A stretch of 64,000 bases of DNA from Lachnospiraceae bacterium (GCA_910574965.1 CAJTDB010000007.1:120649-184648); one strand, 5' to 3'. Positions 1 through 9,507 are shown, numbered from the stretch's first letter. The notes: generated by a model not told the origin, from the letters alone. Made by a program: numbers and translations.

Positions 1-55
1 ATCACACTGCTCCTTTTTTGAAAGTCCAGGATATAGTATACAGAATTTTAGGGAA

Positions 56-79
56 AATAACAAGAATGTTATTTTTTTT
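56..79 (-). terminator. Terminator-like hairpin after the 195-aa gene
   Basis: A 7-bp stem (AATAACA / TGTTATT, 4-nt loop) lies immediately downstream of the stop codon at 79. Read on the plus strand it is followed by eight T; on the minus strand by four T. It could work in both directions. Confidence 0.55.
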
Positions 80-666
80 CACAGAAGCCACCATGCCTTA
101 TCCTCCAATTTCAGAGAAAAGCTTTTCTCCACAAACTGCCGGATATCATCGTCTTCCCCTCCATTTTCCACGGTTCTGTTCTCGATCTCCTCCCGAAGCT
201 GCTTTGCCATATGGCTGTGGTCCACTGTTTGAACCAGCTTTCCATTCTCAAAGACCAGCTCCTTCAAAACTTCATAAGCCCACGCCCGCTGATAGCCCAT
301 ATGCATATAATATGTTCTGATAAAATCCTTTCCCACCAGGATTTTTCCGGTATACTCCATCGGCAGATCCAGATTCCGATAAAGGCAGTGGCCCATATAC
401 AGATGATATTTTTTGCTCTTCTCCTCCGGTCCAATCCCATTGATGTTCGGATATATCTCGTCTTTTGTATGGATGTACAGATTCTGAAGCCTGATTCCTT
501 CCTCAGAAATGTGGTAGTCGCACCAGTATCCGTTCCAGCACGCCGTACAGCATGCCTCCGGTATCATTCCATACTCCTCCGGCTGAAACTGAATGGGATT
601 GCTGAGCGCCACGATGGAATATCCATCTCCCTCCAGAAAAAACCGATCCCCTACCTGTGCAGTCAT
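79..666 (-). CDS. Unknown conserved-looking protein, 195 aa
   Basis: I do not recognise the family. The predicted protein is soluble, without signal peptide or membrane segment, and rich in aromatic residues, with a cysteine cluster near residues 39-49 (CCTACWNGYWC) that might bind metal. The C-terminal part from about residue 150 is charged and probably helical. The ATG at 666 is supported by an AAAGGAG ribosome site and by a good promoter upstream (TTGCCG, 17 nt, TATAAT). It is monocistronic: a terminator-like hairpin follows and the next sequence upstream is trehalose-gene debris. The promoter and ribosome site make it likely to be expressed, but the function cannot be inferred from context. 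Confidence 0.75.
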   Translation of the reverse strand: MTAQVGDRFFLEGDGYSIVALSNPIQFQPEEYGMIPEACCTACWNGYWCDYHISEEGIRLQNLYIHTKDEIYPNINGIGPEEKSKKYHLYMGHCLYRNLDLPMEYTGKILVGKDFIRTYYMHMGYQRAWAYEVLKELVFENGKLVQTVDHSHMAKQLREEIENRTVENGGEDDDIRQFVEKSFSLKLEDKAWWLL

Positions 667-743
667 AGAAATGTTCTCCTTTCCGATCTTATCATTGCAT
701 GTGTTTCTTCTGCCTGGTCAGATGAAACAAATCTTTGTTTTTC

Positions 744-772
744 ATTATACACGTTTTTTCTTCATTCGGCAA
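744..772 (-). promoter_or_regulatory. Sigma-A type promoter of the 195-aa gene
   Basis: On the minus strand: -35 TTGCCG (767-772), 17-nt spacer, -10 TATAAT (744-749). It is about 80 nt upstream of the ATG at 666. Confidence 0.7.
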
Positions 773-815
773 CAAAAAAGAACTGACGTTCGAAATTTAT
801 CGCCATATGCCGATT

Positions 816-1031
816 TCATAAAGTTATATGCACTTTCTGTACAGAATTATAATGCCCCTGTTCCACAGGCTTTGGAAGCACAGCTCCTTCTCCGGACAGA
901 TCGTTCATTACAAGAAGCTCTTCTTCCCCCAGACACCGTCGGTATGCCAGAAGCCCTGGCTGGTCCTGATATACAAATTCCACCGTACCCTTCTGAATAA
1001 CCGGATACTGCTTTCGAAGAGCAGTCAGCTT
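816..1031 (-). pseudogene. C-terminal remnant of trehalose-6-phosphate hydrolase / alpha-glucosidase
   Basis: The open minus-strand frame encodes about 71 residues that look like the C-terminal beta-sandwich of GH13 oligo-1,6-glucosidases such as TreA/TreC: a stretch beginning KLTALRKQYPVIQKGTVEF, then LLAYRRCLGEEELLVMNDLSG, ending at a TGA (816-818). There is no start codon, and an in-frame TGA lies just upstream (1032-1034). The catalytic barrel is missing entirely. Its broken end faces the broken end of a TreR-like remnant on the opposite strand, so both are best explained as the ends of one deleted divergent trehalose locus. The family call is by eye; another GH13 glucosidase is possible. 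Confidence 0.7.
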
Positions 1032-1149
1032 TCAATAATATCATTCTTTATAATCTATTTTCAAATATGGAGATACCATTTGCCCAGACGGGGAACATAT
1101 TCCCACGCACTGCCGCCGAACTTCGGCTGCCAGTTGGTGGGCGGCTTTT

Positions 1150-1469
1150 CCTTCGGGCCTTCCTTCTATTTCCTAAAGGATGTAGTGACCAGCCTGACCC
1201 CTGAAATCGCCCAGGATTCCATTTACGCCTATCTGGAAAAAGAACTGCACATCTCTATTGTCACCAGCAAACGAATGATGACCGTGGAAAAGATGACGGA
1301 AATTGATGAGAAATATTTGGCACTAGGGGACTACAACTGTCTTGCCGTAGTCAGCAGCCAAACCTATAACAGCGACGGCATTATGTTTGAATACACCCAG
1401 TCCCGCCACCGCCCGGACTATTTCTGTTTTCGGGACAATGCCACCAGACATGCTTCCCAGAATATCTGA
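1150..1469 (+). pseudogene. C-terminal remnant of a GntR/UTRA trehalose repressor (TreR-like)
   Basis: From about 1158 the frame reads as the last ~100 residues of a UTRA ligand-binding domain: YFLKDVVTSLTPEIAQDSIY, then later FEYTQSRHRPDYFCF and a final TRH, matching the FxYTESRHRPDKFxFxxxAR ending typical of TreR. The N-terminal winged helix and the first half of UTRA are absent, and the upstream part of the open frame does not look like the family. With the treA-like remnant on the other strand it marks a former divergent treA/treR pair that lost both 5' ends and the promoter between them. Confidence 0.75.
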
Positions 1470-1512
1470 ATCTCCACTAGATTCCTGATCCAAAGACTGT
1501 TTTTATCCGTCG

Positions 1513-1537
1513 AAAAAGGGCTTCCCGCAGGAAGCCC
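1513..1537 (-). terminator. Rho-independent terminator of glgCD
   Basis: Minus strand: perfect 8-bp stem (GGGCTTCC / GGAAGCCC, 4-nt loop) followed by TTTTT, 20 nt after the glgD stop codon. Confidence 0.85.
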
Positions 1538-1557
1538 CTCATATCTGTCAGACTTTA

Positions 1558-2673
1558 TTATACCATATCATTCCGCTTCACATATCCCGGTTTCTCCGGT
1601 TCTGCAATGATCTCTTTCATACGGGTGACTTTCGCCAGTCTGTCCACCACCTGGCCTTCAATATGTACATCGTTGCCGATTACCGTATCTGCAAGTACAA
1701 CACAGTTCTTCACTACTGCACCCGGCTTGATCACACATCCTCTGCCGATGACAGAGTTCTCTACCGTGCCTTCGATCCGGCAGCCGTTAGAGACGAAGGA
1801 AGACTTCACGTCCGCCGTCTCGTAATACTGCGTCGGACAAGAATCACTGGTACGGGTGTAGATGGGCCACTCTTCGCTGAAGAGGCTCTTTACATTTTTC
1901 TGATCCAGCAGGGACAGGTTTGCATCATAATAACTCTTCAGATTATCAATAGGTGCAAAAAATCCTTTATGTGCTACGCCGCGGATGTCCAGTTCGCCGC
2001 ACATATCATTGATGATATGCTTCATGGTGTACATAGAGGAAGCTTTCTGCGCTGCCTGTACCAGATCAAGGAAGATTTCTTTTCTCATGACATAAGTATC
2101 CATGAAAATATTTCTGTTCTTTGTCGTCCCGTTGTTGCGCTCGATGGACTCTACGCCTTTCTGCTTGTTCAGGTTCAGGAAATCACAGCTTAAAAATGCC
2201 TCTTTTGCATTGTCCACTTTATGATAGAGCAGCGTAACATCCGCTCCGGATTCATCATGCTGCTTCAGAAGATCATCAAAATCCTGCGTATATACCATAT
2301 AGCCGGGAGCAATGACCACATGGGTATTGCTTGCTTTTACCATACGGTCCAGGTTCTCTGCATATGCCTTGATATCCGTATTGTAATAATCCTTATCCTC
2401 CTGGGAATCCGCAAATACCATCTGCAAATATCCGCTCTTGGAATTGATGTTGTAATGTCTGCCGGTTCCGATATGCTCTACCAAAGAACACGGTTTTCTT
2501 CTGATATATACCTGGATTCTGTCAATGCCGCTGTTGGACATATTGGAAATCGGAAAATCTACCACACGATATCTGCCCAGGAAGGAGAATGCCGGAATCG
2601 AACGATAAGTTTCCAATCCTTCCACCCAGATATGGTTTTCTGAAAAACTTATAATTCCTAATGCTCTTGCCAT
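1558..2673 (-). CDS. glgD: Glucose-1-phosphate adenylyltransferase, GlgD-type subunit
   Basis: Non-catalytic or regulatory partner of GlgC in ADP-glucose synthesis for glycogen. 371 aa, usual length. The N-terminal nucleotidyltransferase fold is recognisable (RYRVVDFPISNMSNSGI near residues 35-51), but the catalytic GGxGxRL loop seen in GlgC is replaced (ALGIISFSENHIW), which is the GlgD signature. A left-handed beta-helix with hexapeptide-like repeats occupies about residues 280-370. In Firmicutes GlgD pairs with GlgC to form the active hetero-oligomer. The ATG at 2673 has a GGGG-type ribosome site, and the gene begins 6 nt after glgC ends, so the two are one operon ending in the terminator at 1513-1537. 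No glycogen synthase or branching enzyme is in this window. Confidence 0.95.
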   Translation of the reverse strand: MARALGIISFSENHIWVEGLETYRSIPAFSFLGRYRVVDFPISNMSNSGIDRIQVYIRRKPCSLVEHIGTGRHYNINSKSGYLQMVFADSQEDKDYYNTDIKAYAENLDRMVKASNTHVVIAPGYMVYTQDFDDLLKQHDESGADVTLLYHKVDNAKEAFLSCDFLNLNKQKGVESIERNNGTTKNRNIFMDTYVMRKEIFLDLVQAAQKASSMYTMKHIINDMCGELDIRGVAHKGFFAPIDNLKSYYDANLSLLDQKNVKSLFSEEWPIYTRTSDSCPTQYYETADVKSSFVSNGCRIEGTVENSVIGRGCVIKPGAVVKNCVVLADTVIGNDVHIEGQVVDRLAKVTRMKEIIAEPEKPGYVKRNDMV

Positions 2674-2679
2674 ATGATC

Positions 2680-3816
2680 TTACCCCTTTACATTTTTCGC
2701 AACCAGTTCAATATGTTCGCTGTCTGCACTTCCGACAACTGCCTGGCTTCCAATCTTAACCTGATCTGCCACTAATGCTCTCGTTACCACTGCACCCTCT
2801 TCCACAACTGCTCCGGGCATGAGGACACTGTCGATTACTTTCGCACCTGGACCTACTTTTGCGCCGGTGAACAGAACGGAATTCTGCACTTCACCTTCTA
2901 CGATACAGCCCTGGGTGATAAATGCACGCTTAATGCTTGCTTCTTTGGAAATAAACTGCGGAAGTGTAGGAACGTCTTCCGTATAAATCGTCCAGGTACG
3001 GTCGTCCAGATCCAGACCATTCTTCTTATCCAGAAGATCCATGTTCGCCTCCCACAGAGAGTCGATAGTCCCTACATCTTTCCAGTAGCCTTTGAATTTG
3101 TATGCAAGCAGCTTCTTCCCGTCGTTTAAGAGTGCCGGAATGATATCCTTTCCGAAGTCATGACTGGACTCCTCGTTCTTCATGTCCGCCACCAGCATCT
3201 TACGCAAAAGCTTCCAGTTAAATATGTAGATACCCATGGATGCCAGATTGCTCTTAGGCTCTGCCGGTTTCTCTTCAAACTCTATGATCCGTCCGGTCTC
3301 TTCGTCTGTATTCATAATACCAAAACGGCTTGCTTCCTTCATAGGAACCTCAATGACGGCGATCGTAGCATCCGCACCATTGTCCTTATGAGCCTGAAGC
3401 ATCTTCGCGTAGTTCATCTTATAAATATGATCTCCGGACAGAATCAGCATATATTCCGGATCATAGTTATCTACAAAATCAATATTCTGAGAAATTGCGT
3501 CTGCTGTTCCTCTGTACACATCCAGATTCGCATCTGCCTTCTCACGGGGAGGAAGAACGAAAACTCCACTGTCACGGGCATCTAATCCCCAGCTTCCGCC
3601 TCCTGCCACATAACTGTTCAAAAGAACGGATTCATACTGCGTCAGTACGCCTACTACATCAATCCCGCTGTTTGCGCAGTTGCTGAGCGGAAAATCAATA
3701 ATTTTATACTTTCCGCCATATGAAACAGCCGGTTTCGCAACTTTATTGGTAAGATCATGGAGCCTGGAACCGCGTCCGCCTGCCAGAATCATTGCCAACA
3801 TACTATTTTGCTTCAT
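2680..3816 (-). CDS. glgC: Glucose-1-phosphate adenylyltransferase, catalytic GlgC
   Basis: Makes ADP-glucose and pyrophosphate from ATP and glucose-1-phosphate, the committed step of bacterial glycogen synthesis. 378 aa from the start chosen. The intact nucleotide loop LAGGRGSRL (about residues 11-19), the KPAV and [16 protein letters not shown] segments, the SGDHIYKM metal motif, and a C-terminal beta-helix are all present. An in-frame start 33 nt upstream (3849) exists, but the ATG at 3816 is preferred: AGAGAGGA lies just before it, the protein then begins [14 protein letters not shown] as in relatives, and 3849 overlaps the -10 hexamer. First gene of glgC-glgD. Confidence 0.95.
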   Translation of the reverse strand: MKQNSMLAMILAGGRGSRLHDLTNKVAKPAVSYGGKYKIIDFPLSNCANSGIDVVGVLTQYESVLLNSYVAGGGSWGLDARDSGVFVLPPREKADANLDVYRGTADAISQNIDFVDNYDPEYMLILSGDHIYKMNYAKMLQAHKDNGADATIAVIEVPMKEASRFGIMNTDEETGRIIEFEEKPAEPKSNLASMGIYIFNWKLLRKMLVADMKNEESSHDFGKDIIPALLNDGKKLLAYKFKGYWKDVGTIDSLWEANMDLLDKKNGLDLDDRTWTIYTEDVPTLPQFISKEASIKRAFITQGCIVEGEVQNSVLFTGAKVGPGAKVIDSVLMPGAVVEEGAVVTRALVADQVKIGSQAVVGSADSEHIELVAKNVKG

Positions 3817-3848
3817 AGAAAGGTCCTCTCTTTCATTTATATAGTACA

Positions 3849-3877
3849 ATTATACAATTAAATAACAGAAAATGCAA
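3849..3877 (-). promoter_or_regulatory. Promoter of glgC-glgD
   Basis: Minus strand: -35 TTGCAT (3872-3877), 17-nt spacer, -10 TATAAT (3849-3854), within the AT-rich gap between glgX and glgC. It supports separate transcription of glgCD from glgX. Confidence 0.75.
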
Positions 3878-3945
3878 TTTATTCCGATCATTTTCGCAAT
3901 AATCAATAAAATTAATGTGAAAATTTTATCGATTTTTGTATATTT

Positions 3946-6048
3946 TTACCTATATCGATTATGTGCAACCAGTACGAGAGTGGAACGGGGCCCCATCTGC
4001 ACTCTGCTGCCTGCCGGTTCCACCGCCAAACCGCCCGGAATTCCGCCCAGAAGATAGTTCCCGAAGCTGTCCGCCTCCACCTGCCACATCATATGAGACG
4101 GAAGAGCCGGAAGCTCAAATTCCTGCCATTCCCAGAACACATTGACTGCCAAACAAACCAGATCGTCGTTTGTATCTTCATGATTTCTTCCTGCATAGAT
4201 CACCCGCAGGATTTTCGTTTTGTTGTCCGGCTCTGCTGTCTGGATCTCCGGATATCCAAGAGAACAGCTTCTGGCAGATTTTCGCACCACATCATGTTCT
4301 TTCCGAATACGGATAATATTTTTCATATATTCGAAATGCTCTCTGTTTTTCTCCAGAAACCGCCAGTCCAGCCAGGAAATCTCATTGTCCTGACAGTATG
4401 CATTGTTATTTCCAAACTGGGTGTTTAAAAACTCGTCTCCGGCCAGGAACATAGGCGTTCCGCGGCTCAGCATCAGCACGGTCACTGCATTTTTCGCAAG
4501 TCTTCTGCGCAGAGCAAGAATCTCTTCGTTCTGCGTCTCTCCCTCCGCTCCGCAGTTCCAGCTCCTGTTGTCGCTGCTCCCGTCTGTATTGCCCCAGCCG
4601 TTGGCCTCGTTGTGTTTCTCATTATAAGAATACAGATCCCAGAGAGTAAACCCGTCGTGACAGTTCAGGAAATTCACAGAAGCCTCGCACCCCCGCCCGT
4701 CTTTCCCGTACATATCCAAAGAGCCTGTAATACGCGTGGCCGCCATATGAGACATACCATAATCGCCTTTTAAGTAATTGCGCAGATCATCCCGGTATCT
4801 GCCGTTCCACTCTGCCCATCGGTTCCAGGACGGAAAGCTTCCCACCTGATAAAGTCCGCCTGCATCCCACGCCTCGGCAATCAGTTTTACACTGCCGAGA
4901 ATCGGGTCAAAGGCAAGGCTCTGTAAAAGCGGCGGCTTACTCATAGGGGACCCGTCTTCATTGCGCCCTAAGATGCTGGCCAGATCAAAGCGGAAACCGT
5001 CCACATGATACGCCGTTGTCCAGTAACGCAGACATTCCAGAATCATCTGCTGCACGATGGGATGGTTGCAGTTCAGCGTATTGCCGCAGCCGCTGAAATT
5101 ATAATAATGTCCGTCCGGCGTGAGCATATAGTAAATATTATTGTCAAATCCTTTGAAGGAAAAGCAGGGGCCAAGTTCATTTCCCTCTGCCGTATGGTTG
5201 AACACCACATCCAAGATGCACTCGATGCCGTTCTCGTTCAGTGCCCGGATAAGCCGTTTCAGCTCGTTTCCCTCCCGGTTATACTCGGTAACACCCGAAT
5301 AGCTGGTGTTGGGTGCGAAAAAGCTGACCGTATTATAACCCCAATAATCCACCACCTGGCGGCCGTTTACTATCCGGCTGTCTTTTACCTCGTCAAACTC
5401 AAAGATGGGCATCAGCTCCACCGCATTCACTCCTAATTCCTTCAGATACGGGATCTTTTCCATCAGCCCCGCAAAGGTGCCTGGATATTCCACACCCGAA
5501 GAATCATGCTTGGTAAAACCGCGCACATGCATTTCATAAATAATCAGATCTTCCATGGGAATTAACGGATTTTGTTCCTTTCCCCACTCAAAATCATCTT
5601 TGACCACTCTGGCCTTATAAAAAGTCCCTTCCTTGCGGGGTCTTCCCCACTGGCTCTGTCCGGTTACGGCTTTCGCATAAATATCCAGAAGAATCTGATC
5701 TTTTTTGAACAGAAGTCCCTTGGACGGGTCATACGGTCCGTCCAGCCGATAGGCATATTCAAAATCCTGAATATTCAGGCCGAATACGATCATAGAATAG
5801 ACATTTCCGATCCGGTAGTGTTCCGGGAAAGGCAGAACCGCATAAGGCTCCTCCTCTTCCCTGTGAAAAAGCAGCAGCTCGCAGGAAGAAGCCCCGTAAG
5901 AATGTACGGTAAAATTCACTCCCACCGGAATTGCCGTTGCTCCGTTTATTTCGTACATTCCGGGGCGTACTTCAAACCCGGCGATCACGTCCATGGGTAT
6001 CATATGAATACTGCTGCCCGTAGGACTGATAAATTTTTTTTCTTCCAT
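3946..6048 (-). CDS. glgX: Glycogen debranching enzyme (GH13 isoamylase / GlgX type)
   Basis: Hydrolyses alpha-1,6 branch points in glycogen or related glucans in the cytoplasm; there is no signal peptide. 700 aa. An N-terminal CBM48-like domain (to about residue 130) precedes the GH13 barrel with DVVFNHTAEG (280-289), GFRFDLAS with nucleophile D355, IAEAWDA with acid/base E392, and NCHDG with D464. The ATG at 6048 is chosen over 6093 because AAGGGGAG stands 8 nt before it. It starts 19 nt after the HAD gene ends, so it may be read through from the HAD/ATPase unit. glgCD downstream has its own promoter, and the glycogen theme is shared. Confidence 0.92.
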   Translation of the reverse strand: MEEKKFISPTGSSIHMIPMDVIAGFEVRPGMYEINGATAIPVGVNFTVHSYGASSCELLLFHREEEEPYAVLPFPEHYRIGNVYSMIVFGLNIQDFEYAYRLDGPYDPSKGLLFKKDQILLDIYAKAVTGQSQWGRPRKEGTFYKARVVKDDFEWGKEQNPLIPMEDLIIYEMHVRGFTKHDSSGVEYPGTFAGLMEKIPYLKELGVNAVELMPIFEFDEVKDSRIVNGRQVVDYWGYNTVSFFAPNTSYSGVTEYNREGNELKRLIRALNENGIECILDVVFNHTAEGNELGPCFSFKGFDNNIYYMLTPDGHYYNFSGCGNTLNCNHPIVQQMILECLRYWTTAYHVDGFRFDLASILGRNEDGSPMSKPPLLQSLAFDPILGSVKLIAEAWDAGGLYQVGSFPSWNRWAEWNGRYRDDLRNYLKGDYGMSHMAATRITGSLDMYGKDGRGCEASVNFLNCHDGFTLWDLYSYNEKHNEANGWGNTDGSSDNRSWNCGAEGETQNEEILALRRRLAKNAVTVLMLSRGTPMFLAGDEFLNTQFGNNNAYCQDNEISWLDWRFLEKNREHFEYMKNIIRIRKEHDVVRKSARSCSLGYPEIQTAEPDNKTKILRVIYAGRNHEDTNDDLVCLAVNVFWEWQEFELPALPSHMMWQVEADSFGNYLLGGIPGGLAVEPAGSRVQMGPRSTLVLVAHNRYR

Positions 6049-6067
6049 TCTTTTGTCTCCCCTTACC

Positions 6068-6820
6068 TTATATGTCTGCAAGAACCCGCTCAAGAAACAC
6101 GTCTGAAAATACGCCTTTTCCCGCTATGCCGCTTACATGTACATCAAAAGAGCATCTCCCCATCAGATCTTTGGGCGCATATGCACGGTCTGCTGCCGCC
6201 AGCATGGGAATGTCAAATTCACTGTCTCCTGCCGCCAGCATATAGTCTGTTTTTATGTAGTCCCGGAATCTTCGAACCGCCGTACCTTTATCCAGTCCTT
6301 CCGGAAGCGCATATACTTTCTTTCCATTTGTGAAAATCTTCACAAGCCGTGCATCCAATACTTCCTTCAGACGCGCTGCCGTCTCCATGGGCCTGCTGCT
6401 CTTCGTAAAGAGAAACAGCCTTCGGATATTCCGCACCTCCATCATCCGATCTGTATCCTGTTCCATGAAACCCTCGGCCCGCAGAAGCTCCCTGCGGCTT
6501 TTCTCTGTCAGCCGCAGAGATTCCTCATACCATTCTGCCACCTCTTCTCCTGCCTGCAGAAGAATCCCTCCGTTGCATACAAGCGCATAGTCCGGCGCAT
6601 GAGTCTGAAAATCAATTCGCCTGTACTGCTCTGCGGTCCGGGTCGTCACCGGGACGAACAGCGCCTTCTTCTGAACCTCCTTTAACAGGGAGAGAGACCT
6701 CTTTGTCATAAAAGAGACCTCTCTTCCTTCGTAAAGCTCCACACAGACCTTCTCTTCCCCTATATCATGCCGGCAGGAATAGATCAGCGTATTGTCCAGA
6801 TCTCCGTGAAATACTTTCAA
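6068..6820 (-). CDS. HAD superfamily phosphatase (Cof / sucrose-phosphatase-like, HAD-IIB)
   Basis: Predicted phosphohydrolase of 250 aa. Motif I HGDLDNTL is at the N terminus (nucleophile D in DLDNT), a cap domain with alpha/beta character follows, and motif IV AAGDSEFDIPML is near residue 205. A proposed TTG start overlaps the stop of the Ca2+ ATPase gene (ATTGA), with the GGAAAGG of that gene's last codons as ribosome site. The longer in-frame frame to 6898 would read inside the ATPase gene. HAD phosphatases are recurrent members of Ter-linked metabolite clusters, so this gene may belong to the ter locus upstream rather than to glycogen metabolism. The substrate is unknown. Confidence 0.82.
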   Translation of the reverse strand: MKVFHGDLDNTLIYSCRHDIGEEKVCVELYEGREVSFMTKRSLSLLKEVQKKALFVPVTTRTAEQYRRIDFQTHAPDYALVCNGGILLQAGEEVAEWYEESLRLTEKSRRELLRAEGFMEQDTDRMMEVRNIRRLFLFTKSSRPMETAARLKEVLDARLVKIFTNGKKVYALPEGLDKGTAVRRFRDYIKTDYMLAAGDSEFDIPMLAAADRAYAPKDLMGRCSFDVHVSGIAGKGVFSDVFLERVLADI

Positions 6821-9477
6821 TTTCCTTTCCCGCTCAGAGCTTTTCTCACAAGGTCTACCGGTATCATCGTCACCGCCAGCATCGCTACGACCGCCCATCC
6901 GGCAATTCCAAAGGGCACACAGCTAAACATGTTTCCGATCCAGGTAAAGACTGCTCCGGGTACCAGCGCCGCATTGACGATCACTGCCTGCACAAGAACG
7001 ATGATACAAAATACTTTCATAAATCCCGTATTTTCATTCAGTCCCCGGAAAATGCCGAAGCCTTCATCCCGGACATTAAAGCCGTTAAACAAGGCACTGA
7101 CGATAAAGAGTACAAAATACCCGGTCAGATGCTGCTCTTCATTGGCAAAAAAGCTTGAGAAAAACGGCACTTTCAAATAGACAAAACTGATGATCGTAAG
7201 CCATGCTCCCATGACGCCGATCTGGATCGCCATCTTCCGGCTGATGATGCTTTCGTCTCTTCTTCTCGGCTTCTCCTGCATGTACTCCTCCAGTGCAGGC
7301 TCATTGCCCAGCATAATAGCGCCCAGGCCGTCCATGACCAGATTGACGAACAGAAGGTGCGTAACTTTCAAAGGTTCCTCCACGCCGAAGAACGGAGCGA
7401 TGGCACTTACTACTACCGCTGCCACATTGATTACCAACTGGAACTTGCAGAACTTCAGGATATTGTGATAAATGGTCCTGCCATACCAGATGGCATCCTT
7501 GATGGATTTGAAATTGTCGTCCAGAATCACGATCTCGCCGGCTTCTTTCGCCGCTTCGGTACCGCTTCCCATTGCAAAGCCCACATCTGCCCGCTTCAGA
7601 GCCGGGGAATCGTTGACACCGTCTCCGGTCATACCGACTACCAGATTCATTTCCTGGCAGAGCCGCACCATACGGGACTTGTCTGTCGGAAGCGCACGTG
7701 CGATGACACGGATCTGCGGAATGATCTTCTTCACTTCCTCGTCGGTCATTTCATTTAACTGCGCCGATGTCAGAGCCTGATCGGAATCGTCTTTTAACAG
7801 ACCTGCATCTTTTGCGATTGCTACGGCAGTTTCCAGACGGTCTCCCGTAATCATAACCACCTGAATGCCTGCACTTCTCACCTCTGCGATGGCATCTCTT
7901 GCCTCCGGCCGTACATCATCGCGGATAGCCACAAGACCGATCAGCACCAGATCGTCATGAATCGTATTTTCCTCCAGATCTTTTTCCGAATAGCCAAAGG
8001 CCAGCACACGCATGGCTTTTTCTGCCAGTGCGTCAATCTTCTGATCCAGAACCGCCTTGTCAAGTGTCTGCACCTGACCGTCTTTGTCCAGATATTTTTT
8101 CGCCTTTGCCAGAAGCCGTTCCGGAGCACCTTTGTAAAATGTCTTTCCTGTTCCCTGAACCGCCGCCTGGCTGAACTTGTTCATGGAGTTAAATCCCTGG
8201 GATGCCAGAATCTGATACTCTTTGTTCCCTTCCAGGGTGTGGAAAGCATCTTCGCCGAGGAACTTCATCAGAGCCTGATCCGTAGCATTTCCGCCGATGA
8301 CCTTATGTCCTGCATCGAACATGGACTGGGTATTTTTGCCGATGGCCAGGTCCAAAAGCCCTTTCACCTGAACATGCCCGGACAATTCCGGAATCGGAAT
8401 CACCTGTCCGTCTGCCGTGAAAAATTCCACTACTTCCAGGCTTCCTTTGGTAATGGTACCTGTCTTATCACTGAACAGAATATTCAGAGAGCCTGCCGTC
8501 TCGATTCCTTCTGCCTTTCTTACAAGGACATTGTGATCCAGCATCTTGCTGGTATTTTGCATCAGTACCAGAGAAATCATAAGGGGCAGTCCTTCCGGCA
8601 CCGCACAGACAATGATTACGATGGCCAAAGAAACCGCTTCCACAATATCTTTGATGATCTGTTCCACACCAATGGAGAAATATGCAGAAAATCCGCCTGC
8701 CGACATTATAAAATATGCAAAATACAGAAGTGCAATGACTGTGGCGCCCACATAACCGAATACCGAAATCTGGCCTGCCAGCTTAGACAGCTTCACCTTC
8801 AGAGGAGAATCTATATCGTCTTCCTGCATCTCATCCGCCATCCGGCCCATCATGGTCTTCAGTCCGACTTTCCTCACATCCAGGATACCTTCTCCATCAA
8901 AGACCACTGCTCCGCGGAACAGAGAATGCCGGTCCACAAAAGTATCGCCGGTGATCTCCTCCGCCAGCACAAAGCTTTCATCGGCAGCGGTCTTCTTGCA
9001 CTCCTCCGCTTCTCCGTTCAGAGCAGAGTTGTCTACCCGAAGGCTGCCGTCCACCAGTACGCCGTCCGCAGGAATCTTGTCACCCGACTGCAGGAGTACC
9101 TTATCGCCCACGACCACGTCATCTACGTCGATCACAGCCACTTTGCCTTCCCGGTATACTTTACAGTGATCCTTTTCTGTCCGGTCCTTCAGCTCCCGGT
9201 ATTTGGTATCGCTGGCCACGCCGGTCTTCGCAGATACAAACGCTACAATCAGCACAGCCACGATGGTGCCCAGAGGCTCATAGATTTCCGCATAACCGAA
9301 GAAAAACATCACGATCATAAGCACTGCGATAGCAAGCAGTATCCGGATCATGGGATCACCAAAAGTCTCCTTAAATTCTTCCCAGAACGTCGTCGGTTCC
9401 GAATCCGGAATCTCATTGCTTCCGTATTTTTTACGGGAAGCTTCTGCCTCCTGGGCCGTCAGTCCATTTAATTTCAT
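6817..9477 (-). CDS. Calcium-translocating P-type ATPase (P2 type)
   Basis: Membrane pump that exports Ca2+ at the cost of ATP. 886 aa. It has an N-terminal cation-ATPase domain (LTAQEAEASRKKYGSN), membrane pairs at about 45-85 and 240-305, the P2 signature PEGLP (294-298), phosphorylation motif DKTGT with D337, the hinge TGDGVNDSPALKRADVGFAMG, and six C-terminal membrane segments. The actuator motif is NGEA (about 154-157) instead of the usual TGES; the catalytic glutamate is kept. The ATG at 9477 follows GAGGAG; the longer frame uses a TTG inside that site. It lies directly downstream of three terD genes in the same direction and overlaps the HAD gene, so it is probably part of the Ter unit. 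Confidence 0.93.
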   Translation of the reverse strand: MKLNGLTAQEAEASRKKYGSNEIPDSEPTTFWEEFKETFGDPMIRILLAIAVLMIVMFFFGYAEIYEPLGTIVAVLIVAFVSAKTGVASDTKYRELKDRTEKDHCKVYREGKVAVIDVDDVVVGDKVLLQSGDKIPADGVLVDGSLRVDNSALNGEAEECKKTAADESFVLAEEITGDTFVDRHSLFRGAVVFDGEGILDVRKVGLKTMMGRMADEMQEDDIDSPLKVKLSKLAGQISVFGYVGATVIALLYFAYFIMSAGGFSAYFSIGVEQIIKDIVEAVSLAIVIIVCAVPEGLPLMISLVLMQNTSKMLDHNVLVRKAEGIETAGSLNILFSDKTGTITKGSLEVVEFFTADGQVIPIPELSGHVQVKGLLDLAIGKNTQSMFDAGHKVIGGNATDQALMKFLGEDAFHTLEGNKEYQILASQGFNSMNKFSQAAVQGTGKTFYKGAPERLLAKAKKYLDKDGQVQTLDKAVLDQKIDALAEKAMRVLAFGYSEKDLEENTIHDDLVLIGLVAIRDDVRPEARDAIAEVRSAGIQVVMITGDRLETAVAIAKDAGLLKDDSDQALTSAQLNEMTDEEVKKIIPQIRVIARALPTDKSRMVRLCQEMNLVVGMTGDGVNDSPALKRADVGFAMGSGTEAAKEAGEIVILDDNFKSIKDAIWYGRTIYHNILKFCKFQLVINVAAVVVSAIAPFFGVEEPLKVTHLLFVNLVMDGLGAIMLGNEPALEEYMQEKPRRRDESIISRKMAIQIGVMGAWLTIISFVYLKVPFFSSFFANEEQHLTGYFVLFIVSALFNGFNVRDEGFGIFRGLNENTGFMKVFCIIVLVQAVIVNAALVPGAVFTWIGNMFSCVPFGIAGWAVVAMLAVTMIPVDLVRKALSGKGN

Positions 9478-9507
9478 CACATATCTCCTCAAAGGTTTTG
9501 TAAATTC

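Noticed and set aside
18..1000. Several plus-strand frames across the first kilobase
   Set aside because: They oppose a minus-strand gene with good promoter and ribosome site, and encode low-quality sequence.
847..1044. 65-codon minus-strand frame beside the trehalose remnant
   Set aside because: Wrong frame; the neighbouring minus-strand frame gives the glucosidase C terminus.
7957..9471. Long plus-strand open frame (504 codons) over the Ca2+ ATPase gene
   Set aside because: It is fully antisense to a clear P-type ATPase, has no family motif and no ribosome site; a shadow of the codon pattern of the real gene.
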